Below the pieces are notes generated by a model. It saw only the letters and a program-made list of their open reading frames with translations. It was not told the origin of the DNA and did no database searches. From the NCBI RefSeq assembly GCF_910592395.1, contig NC_088319.1:4960001-5024000 (forward strand): a stretch of 64,000 nucleotides of DNA. Direction: 5' to 3'. Numbering within the stretch: position 1 is the stretch's first letter; each line of letters opens with the position of its first letter. Position numbers and translations under genes: made by a program. This document shows, piece after piece, positions 1-10,100 of the stretch. Source of the stretch: Lineus longissimus (Eukaryota; Nemertea; Pilidiophora; Heteronemertea; Lineidae).

Positions 1-1
1 T

Positions 2-1172
2 GCCATGATGTCATGTGACCGCTTAATTGCTGTGAGATTTCCATTGGCAGCGCGCCGCCTATGCGATCCAGCTAGAACTAAACGAATAGTAGTAGTCAGT
101 TTTATCGTCATTACTGTTCTGAACTTAAATTTTTTCTTTACCTATCAGTACGTTAAGGATGAAACTACAGGTATGTGTGACTTAAGAAATTGTTGCGGAA
201 CTGGCTTTCTTTCGTCACTCGGATTGATATAGAAAATGCTGGCCAAAACACGAAGCGTCCGCAAACAGTTTTAAACGTACTAGTGTACTTTGAGATCTAT
301 CCTAGTTATCATGATCAAAAGAAAAACTAAACGGACCAACGGCAAGGTGTTTATTTTTATTCTAAAATGGCTCAGGATCAACCTTTGCCTTCAAATTAAA
401 ACCAAGGGGTCCTTTCGCTGCGATACTTTGCTTTAGAAAACCCCACTCTGCCTCAATCGGATCAACTCTCCAATTTACAAGTTACGGCTGGTACATTCAT
501 TTCAAAGAACAGACTAACAGATACCACAGAAAATAGCAAATTCACGACATGGAAAACTTTCAACATATCTTACCACCCGTAACTCTATATCCAGGAGTTT
601 TGTGGCTGTTTATAATGGTTTATAGAAATGATCTGCAGTTTGTACCTCCATATTTTTCAGGATCCGATATATTAATTATATTGGTTCCGAATCAGCCTGC
701 CATCGAAGTCCTCACCAGTACCTTTTACATTGTGTTTGGAACATTCCTGCCTTTTACCATCATCTCAATCTGCAACATTGCAATATTAATCACAGTAAAA
801 CAGGCCTCTAAACAACGGCTGAAGTTGGACCAGTCCGGGAACCCAAGTTCAAAGGATCGTCACCAGAGGGATACAGCGCATTTAACCCGGATGTTGATCT
901 TCATTTCTGCAGGTTATGTTGTGACGACACTTCCGCTCCGGATGCATTATTTTGTTGTAGAAATACCGGATGTTGCGGCAAAGTACGATATGAGCGACCC
1001 CTATTGGAATCTGAGGTATACACTTGAGAATCTAACAATCGCCATTATTTGGGCAAGTAATCATGCCATTAATTTTTACCTTTACGTGGTGGCTGGTGGG
1101 AGGAAATTTCGACAAGACATCAGAGAGGTTTCACGAAAGTTGGCATGTTGCTGTCGGATGAAAACACGTTGA
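2..1172 (+). CDS. Class A (rhodopsin-like) GPCR, 3' part, two exons
   Basis: Seven-transmembrane receptor whose beginning lies before the window. Exon one (2-170) carries the end of TM3 with a DRY-type motif written CDRLIAV, then basic loop residues and TM4. A donor GTATGT follows at 171. The acceptor TTTTTCAG ends at 660 and exon two (661-1172) resumes in matching phase (1 nt + 2 nt). Exon two encodes TM5 (FGTFLPFTIISICNIAILI), a basic third loop, TM6, TM7 with NHAINFYLYVV in place of NPxxY, and a CCC-containing tail that could be palmitoylated. The layout fits invertebrate peptide-type receptors, but I cannot name a ligand. The phase match makes the join convincing. A longer open frame from 549 includes intron sequence and is not the exon start. 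Confidence 0.85.
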
Positions 1173-3367
1173 AATCTCCCAGCAAAACATTTGAAGTAAA
1201 ATCTTCGTGGTGACGGAATATTTATGTTCTGGAATTTGTCAAATCGAAATCGACTCATTTACGAAATACTCTAGTGTAAGTGAATCTGTGTGGTGTCGAA
1301 ATGAATGATGAAATGTTACAAACTTGCGGTGGTTGTTCTTTTTAGAAAAATGATAATTCATACATATCCCTGAGCGAAGCACTGCCTCAACCCAGCTATG
1401 GTCCCAGTTTCTTGAGTTCGTCCTGTCCCAAGAGAAACTACCCGTCACACTTGTAGCCAGGATGCTTTTTCCGACTTCTTAACGGTAAATCTAACTTTTC
1501 CTGATTTATCCGACAAAGGTCCTCCTGAAAGGTCGGAATTCTAGAAAACGTGTGAAAAATTCTAGCGCTTCCCAAGTTAAGGATATTTAAGATCAAATGC
1601 CTGTGTTTAATGGAGTAAATGAGGTGTGTGCCAAACACTCAGAGTGACCTAATTTGTGAGCTAATTAGTATTCACATTAAAGGTCACTCTTTGTGTCGGG
1701 TTCACATGTCTTATAAATCAGGGAAAAGATAGAGAAGTCGGAAAAAGCATCCTGCCAGTGTTACCTATTGCCGCCTGATTGCATTGCGTCCCTGGAGAAA
1801 CTGCCCGGTAATTCTTGCCTCAAGAGAGGCTGCCCGTATTCAAGTCTTTTGGGTGAAAACTGCACCATCCGATATACTAACTCGCGAAACAAAAGGTAGA
1901 GGAGACAAGAACATAACCATGTTCATATCATTGCAGCACGCCCTGACACTGGCTTTATATTCATGAAAATCGACACATAACCTTTTTCCGTGTTTACAAA
2001 ACTTTGTACTGCCTACACGTGATGAATTATCGCATACGGTAGAATAATTTAAAGTGGCTATCGTACTATGCGACATACCCAATGTGGCATTTACGTGATA
2101 ATTCGTCAACCAAACCGTTACAATGACTCTTTTTTTAGGGTGACAATATTTTTGTTGTTAAAATATGGAATTGGCCTAACCAAACTGTGAGGACAAGAAT
2201 AGCAATTTCACCGATTCAGCTCCTTATGACGCAGGTCAGTTCTTCTAGAAGTTCCGACTGTTCATCTCCACCAAAAGAGAATACAAAATAGACCATCTAC
2301 CGGTCATAATATCATAATATCTAAGAAGGAGCACCATTCTAAGCCCATGTTCACGGTGGCTAAAGGTATCGGTTTGCCTACGTGATTTTTTATCTGGAGA
2401 GGAAATGACAACACAAAAGAAACATACAAAATATTAGTTTATGTTGAGGGGCGTAAGGCCCGTAATAATTATTTTGATCCGAGTGTCCCCTTCAACACTG
2501 TAATGGGACAGCCTTGTTTCTATTGCGTTGCAAAGGTAAACCACCGTGATGTTAGCATGATTATACAATTATTATGCATGTAAATTTAGTGTGCATATTC
2601 ATCGTCATAGTCATTCGCATTCCTTCGACTTCCTGGTACCGGTGTAGAAGTTTAAAATGTCCTAGGATAAAATGTCCGGGAACAAAGGATTATATTATGC
2701 GCTGAGCTATTGACGGTCATTGCCTCTATAGAACCATATGCCATAATCTGTCAGAATACAATAGGCCCGGACACTTTTTCTAGGGGGGACACTTTTTACT
2801 TTTACACCGGCATTGAATGGCACATTGCCCAGTTCACCCAATCAACTCTAAAAATACATAAACTATATTGTCAAAGTATATATAAGGCGAGGGTATTTTT
2901 GATATTGTCAAATAAGGACAAATAAGGTATAAATTCAGTCATAGCACTTTATGCCGATCATCAGAACAAGTGAGGTGAAGGGGCCGTCCGCTTAGCATGG
3001 TTTACTATCGAAATCAAGTGAATCATGAACTTAGTTACTCAAGCTGGTTTATAATGCACACTTTTTAAGCATTGGATATTTTTAAAAAATCGATTCAGCA
3101 AAGTTGTTGTTATTCCTATTCCTTAGGCATGGTTTCTAAGAACAAACGCACCAAATTTGCGCGGTCTAAAACCATGGTAACTGGTGAGCCACATTGCTCT
3201 GAAAATGTTAGTGACCACTGTTTTTTATTTATTGAAATTAAAATTGATCTTATGCGTCGCTTGATAAAAAAAACAAATGTTCTGAGTGACATTTCTAAAT
3301 CCTCAAAACATTCCTTGATGTTCATAATCATGAAAGTAGCACAGTTGGAACTGTTGGAACAGTTTTC
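1173..3367. other. Intergenic, no gene recognised
   Basis: Only short frames without domain-like composition or splice context. The 5' end of the immunoglobulin receptor gene (signal peptide exon) could lie here but I could not find it. Confidence 0.5.
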
Positions 3368-3596
3368 TTAAAGGGAGACTATAGGCAGGAACAGAGGGGA
3401 TAATTTGGCCATCTTCAGGTGGCACAGTATATATACACAGTATTAGGGCCCTGGGTCATGTCAGATTCAGCACAATATGTATTCCTCGTACAAACGTTAA
3501 TCATTTCGACGTACTGTGATATGTGAGAAACACCTATTGGCGACTTTGTGTAACTTTATCTTGCCTGCCTAGCTGCTGCCTATATTGTCCCTTTAA
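3368..3596. mobile_element. MITE with TTAA-flanked inverted ends
   Basis: The left end TTAAAGGGAGACTATAGGCA and the right end TGCCTATATTGTCCCTTTAA are near-complementary, so this 229-bp stretch is a non-autonomous DNA transposon. TTAA ends suggest a piggyBac-type target, an inference only. A partial relative with the same right end (CATTTCGACG ... CAGCTGCTGCCT ... AGTCCCTTTAAA) lies at about 28485-28640. Confidence 0.75.
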
Positions 3597-3782
3597 GACA
3601 TGCACTGGACATCTTCATTATGGTACAAAACCAAGGCGTTAGATACATTGCGAGAGGATTTGTTTGAAGTGATGTGTTTGCGAATGAAAATGAGTGGATG
3701 TCACTGAGTGACCTTTTCCTCTGGGGACGAGGCACGTTACATGTAGACGTAAATACAACAGTTTTCTTCCATAATGATTCAG

Positions 3783-4112
3783 TTCCACCAAAGACACCAG
3801 TTGTATCTGGATTTGAACCTGCTGCTATCGGCTCGTACCGTGAGCTCGGCTGCGATGCGTTTCAACCTGACGCGGGGACCATCACCTATAAATGGTATAA
3901 ATACTCGCCACCGGATACAACTGGAAATACATGGGAGAGCAAGGGACCTATTGGTACAAGTCATAAATACATCTTCAATTCAGTGACTGAGAGACAAGTT
4001 TTCTACAAAGGTGGCAAAAGTGAGTTGGTCGGTGGGAAGTACCTGTGTCGAGCATCGAACTCAGCCGGAACAAGAGACAGCGAATGGGGAGATCTGTATG
4101 TCTATACACCAT
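3783..4112 (+). CDS. Ig-domain exon 1 of the receptor
   Basis: A phase 1-1 exon of 330 nt between a pyrimidine-rich TTCTTCC...CAG acceptor and donor GTGAGT. It encodes an Ig fold with the first cysteine in ELGCDAF, tryptophan in YKWYKY and the second cysteine in GGKYLCRASNSAG. Confidence 0.85.
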
Positions 4113-7100
4113 GTGAGTTATTCAAAATAATATATGCTTCTGAGAGGTAAATGCCGACGTCCTTGTGAGCCGCTCTGCTAAAATCGATTTGCTCGAAGTT
4201 TAGTTTAACTTAATTGAATCTTATTTGGGATCTAAAAGCATTTCTACATTTTAGTAGCCATGGTTACGGTATACTATTGTGCATATTGTATTCGTGTAGA
4301 CTGGCGTTGTAGTGCATTGATATTTGAATATTTTTGCTCTGAATCACTTATTTCATCATGTAATCGGCCATTTAAAATTAAGACTCTTACAAAAAGAACG
4401 GTTTTGCTGTTGACGTTTAGTTCCTCAGAACGGAGCAATACGAGCAACTGGAGATACAGCTATTAAAAGACAGCGTACTTACAGTATAACAGCTGGTGTG
4501 CTCTATGGTTGAAATGGGAAGCACTTGTGCATTTGTTTTGTTATATTTTCAGCATCGCTTATTCGTATTTTATCTAAGGTTAATATCACAAATCTTCGAA
4601 TTTTGTGTTCCGGCATTTTAACGAACAATTAAAAAAAGGTTCAAAGAAAATAAAGAGTAAGCTGTAAGCTGTAAGCTTTTTAAATGGCCTATTATATTAT
4701 TATCATATAATTAAAAAATATGCTATCACATTTCTGTTTAGAAAACAAAATTTGCTAAAAGTGCATTGAATTTGGTGCATTAGTTTGGGAGATATCGTAT
4801 GAAGTGAGTGTTGTTCTTGAGCTAGACTGTATGCACAACGTACTATTATTTTTTCACCCGGTGCTAACAGGGATGCATCTTTCTACTTTTGGCATATCTA
4901 TAACAAAGGTTTTACATAGAGACTATGTCAAATGAAATGGAATACACGAGGTTCTTGAGCTCATTGAAACAACATTTCTGAGAAAGAGTTCGATAGAAAT
5001 ACTTTACAGCAATCTCGCTGTGTGTTTGGAATTTCATTCTTAATAACGATGCCTCGAATGGAGAGGTAGCCATTATCGAGTGATTGTTTTCCAGCGACTC
5101 TTATGATTGAATCCACCATTACAAGGATATCACTTCTCCTCTAATTCCCTAACATTCACTACAAAAGTCTTAATTACAAACGGACTACCCGATATGTCAA
5201 ATGAAAATAATGCACTTGTGAGGTTCTCATGTTTTCTCTTTGCTATAGTGTTTTCATATTATATCGTTCTGGCCAAATGTACTTAGTTGAACTTAGGAAT
5301 TTGACAAGGTCACAGTTACTAGAGGATAGTGGTGTTGCACAACCCTAGATTATCCTCAGTGTTCACCTTTGTACCAATGCTCTTTCACGGTGTCAAATAA
5401 AGCCGGTCACCAATGACAACAGCTGCCCTGCCCAAGGCTGTGAAACATTTTTTTTGTGATCACAGTATTAGGTCTGGCCAACACGATAATCTTCTGTTCC
5501 ACTTCCAGGTTGAGTGTTTCTCCAGCCAAACCTGCTATCGGAACTACATTCACCTTCAAATATTACATACCCTATCCTAGTGGAACGACTGTGAATGACT
5601 TAATACTTATTATGAGTTTCGTAATTCTTCCTTTCTGTGACTCTTCTGTCCCTTTCCAGGTTCATTGTATACTGTGAGTGTTTCACCAACCAGAAATCGG
5701 AAGAAAATTCATCCTCAACTGTTACATACCCAATCCTATAGAGGAAAGACCGTGAATGACTTTTAAGTATTAAAATACTTATTATGAGGTTCTTAATTAT
5801 TACTCTCTGTGACTCGTCTGTCCCTTTCCAGGTACATTGTATTCTGTGAGTGTTTCACCACCGAAACCTTCAATCGGAAGTACATTCACCCTCAACTGTT
5901 ACATACCCAATCCAAGCGGAGTGACTGTGAATTGGTTAAAGAAGGATGATACTTCATCTCCAGCTGAAGATGTAGCAGCAGCAAATAGGAAGGGATGCCG
6001 TGCTCCGAGTAACCCGCGCTACAGTTGGAGCAACTGCAGACCACCAAGCATCTCATCATTGACAATGTCATTCAATCTACAAGTCACCAATGCTCAGCCT
6101 TCTGATTTTGCTTACTGGATTTGTCAGGATATTGGTCTTAGCTGCAACAGTAACCCAGTCAAGCTAGTGATGCAAGGTAAAGCATTTCTTCTCCCTTTTT
6201 CTAATAAAATAACTTTCGACCGCATAAAGGAACGGAGAGCACGCAACTAAAATAGTCATCTACACCGAAGACTGTTTCTTAATTTTCAGTACGTATTTCA
6301 GGTAGCTACAATAGCTACAATTCAGGTAGCTACAAATAGCTACAAATACTATGACCAGCTATGTGTATAGTGTATATACTACTTCTTTTGGGAGCCCATA
6401 CTACAATAGCCAGAGCACCATTGAGTCGTGCTGCCAGTGCATCGTGAAAAATATAGAAGCCAAGTAAAATGCCACAATTAAGTGAAAGACAGAGGCAAGC
6501 AAAATTGACCACGATTTGCCACTCTAAGTCACGATACGAGAAGGGCGTTGGTATTCAAAACCACCCTCTTGCAATCCAATGAATTTTTTTCAGTGGCACA
6601 GATCACCGGTTTCCCATCTGGACCAGTCATTGCTGGAACACAGCTCAACTTGAAGTGTGTGGCCTCGCCTCCTGGAGATACCTACGACTGGTATAAAGAT
6701 GGTACAAAGGTTACAACATCATTGAGTTACGACTTCCAAGTGACGAAGGAGAGTGCTGGTGTCTACAAATGTGTGGCGAGAAATGATGTCGGGTCTGCTC
6801 CAAGCCGTGACAAGACATTAGTTGTTTATTGTAAGTTAAGTTTTTTTTCCATTATTTTCATATTGATATATTTTTCCATATGATTAAGAGTGAATCTTTT
6901 CGACCGCTCTACGTGACATTTTACGAATAAACACACGATGTGAGAAACACTGTTGATGCAATCGTTACTACTTCCTTATTGAGAACACCACAATGCATAT
7001 ACATGTATATGTAGGCAAGTTTATAAAATTGAAAAGATATAATCGCGACAGGACAATGTCCAAACTCATAACGATTCCTCTCACTTTTTTTCCTGTCACA

Positions 7101-10100
7101 TTGACATGTGAAGCAAGAGGGGGTAACCCGACATCGTACACCTACATATGGCATTATAACTGGATACAAATACCGAATATGACTTCAAGACAAAACAGAG
7201 TATCATCAATTCAGTACAACAGAAGTAGGGAGTATCGCTGTCGTGCGGTCTACTATTCTAAATATTGATTATCTTTTCAATCTCAGCCGAAGTTGAAATT
7301 GTGGAAGAGTCATCTAACTCAATCTTCTGATGTCTAGTCAAACTATCTTCTGATGTCTAGTAAAACTATCTTCTGATGTCTCGGTTGCCCCAAGACAGCT
7401 CTATCATACTGGGTTTGCAGAGTCTGTGCTAATCTAAAGGACATGCCTCGTTCATCTAACTGTTGATTGCGGAAGTAAGTTTGTTATATCAGTTAATGGC
7501 CACGCCGCCAGATGTTCGACCCTTAACAGCTATTCATTACCCAATATATCCTGATTGACAGAAAATCGTATTCCTACTAAAGGCAGACTTGACTTCGGCG
7601 GGTTCCACGTTTGAATGACTAAGTTGTTCTCACTGTCCAATTTCATACACTTGCAGACAAAGCAAAACGGGAAGCGTTGCAAGCAAACCATTACGACCAG
7701 TCAGGTTTACACTCCATGTCATCGCCAACCCTCGACCAACGAATGTTACGTGGTATCACCCAAATCACAAAATGGCAACTGGGGAAAGCTTTATCCCCGC
7801 GGAAGTAAATGGGACATACACACTGAGCAAGGGATCTGTAGGGACTCCAGACTATGGAAACTACACCGTCAAAGTGACTAATTCTGTTGGAATGACATAT
7901 CTTGTTTTTGCGCTGCTACGGCCAGGTATGATACAAGTGCTTCGCCAATGATCTATCCTGAAACATTTCAGCAATAGCAATGATTGTATTTTCAAGTGCC
8001 GCAATTTTCACTATTGTTGGAAAATTTTAATGAACGGTTATCACTGAAATGCTCCAAAATCATTACTTTTCTTTTACCTTCGGATTTTTTTTTCATTTCT
8101 TCCTATTCAACTCAAAGGCACATGTAACTCTTACCACTAGCGATGAAATTCCTCTAATAAAGCGCAGCCAAGTGCACTGCATGTGATGCACTTACTGCAC
8201 TGTGAAGTTAAATTTGGATTATAGAATGTCATATTATTGTTCTAGGTCCGCCACGCATTCCCTGCTGTATGAAATCCCTCCGAGTCACAGCAGTATCAGT
8301 GACCTTGACCTTTAGGAGTAACTTCAATGGCGGATCACAACAGCAGTTCACCATCGGGAGCAAAAATGGAAGCACCATCGACAGATACATCAATATAGCA
8401 GACCTGGGCTTTGCGAAAGATGTAGTGAGAAAAATAGCAGGACTGAAGAGCAATTCGATGTATGAATTCCGGGTGAAAGCGGACAACGAATATGGTAGCA
8501 GTGGCTATGGGGCGTACTTACAGTACACACACCAGGTATCGGATTTTCCGTTTATCGTTGTATTGATAATCCGGCCTTCCTACCTTTCAGCCGACTGGAG
8601 AATTGGGTGGCGATGAAGCCGTCAAAAGTCGCATGATTTGGTCAAGGCATTCGCTCTCCAACCTTTCTGAAGGTTTGGAATTAGTATTAACAGACAAATT
8701 GACGGTGCAGGGCCAACTGCAAATGAACTGCATCAATTGCTTTGGTATGTTTGCAGAAGCCACGCAGTTTCTCACTAGACAGGTTTTAAACAGATTTTGG
8801 CGAAGTAAACAAAATGCTAGACGTATTCCTAGTGCCGTCGTTTCACCTTAGCTTATGTAATGTACGGTGCTCTTGTCCATTCTAAAACACTCTCATTTGT
8901 TCTTTCAGCTTCTCCAAGTATCCCCACATTTACGATCACTCGGAAAGGACTGTCGGTGACTGTGGTGTTCTCGGCGCCTTTGACTGGGCCCTTCACCAGG
9001 TTTGAGCTCCAGTTCTGCAGGCCGAGGCGGACGCCAAAAACGACAGGATGCACTAGGTCTTTCGTTCCTATCCAAGATTCTGCAAAAACAAAGTACACAA
9101 TTCATGTGACACATGCGACAACAACTTACGTCTTCTATTTGAATTTTTATAATGGAGATGATGTTGTTTATAGTTCAGGTCCTGTGCACCCTGAGAATGA
9201 ACAACGACCGTGTCTGCTAGAAGTAGTCCTGATGGTGGCATGATAGCTGGTGTGGTTGTAGCTGTCATCATAGTTGTTGCTGTGGTCGTGGTCGTGGTTG
9301 TCGTTCTACATAGGAGGAATATAGCATGCTTCGCTGGTAGGTTTTGATATTAGAGAATGCATTTTGATACCAACCTGATGATAAAACCTAAGAAATTAGC
9401 CTACCAGTGATATGTTGGCGTTGTTGTTTAATACTAAAGATACAAATAGTTCGGTCAATTTATCTTTGCATTACCATGTTTTAAATGAAAGCCTTGCCGA
9501 TACAGTGTGGAGGCCAGTGTGGTTGAATCGTGTTAAGACTTTTCCGTCCGAATATTTTTATGTATACTGATCTTTGGACGCTCACACTCGAGAAGTGCAC
9601 CCTACGGTGTCTGCAGATAATACCTCGCTTTCAATTTGTGCACTGAAGGTAGAAGATCCAAACGCACATCTCGAACATTCTCGAGAGCTCGGCTTCGGCC
9701 TTACTCTGAAATATTTATTTGACCCATCAGATTTGAGCCTGTGCATGAGCAGAGTCAATCACAAGTATTGTTGGCCAGGCCGAGGTGCTTGGTATTTCAG
9801 GATCTTGCGAACGGGACAGCCCTGATGATACACTCAACTCTGGTTTAACCTTATTGTTTTCCGTTTAGGGCGGAATAAACCTGAAGGATCGAATCGGGAC
9901 GATGAGAGAACTGGCACTCCGCAACCTGAATCCGTTTTTCACGTCAACAGGGCATTTGAAGGTAAATATTTTAGTTTATAATGAGTTTAAAATGCAGTGT
10001 AGTATGGTTGCGGGATCATGTTAAATGTAGATAAATGATTGGTATATGTTATTGAAGGCTGCTGACATATGCTTCATTATGAATATGCCACGCCTCTCTT

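Noticed and set aside
549-660. N-terminal extension of the GPCR second exon
   Set aside because: Phase and the TTTTTCAG acceptor at 660 show this to be intron; the upstream exon joins at 661.
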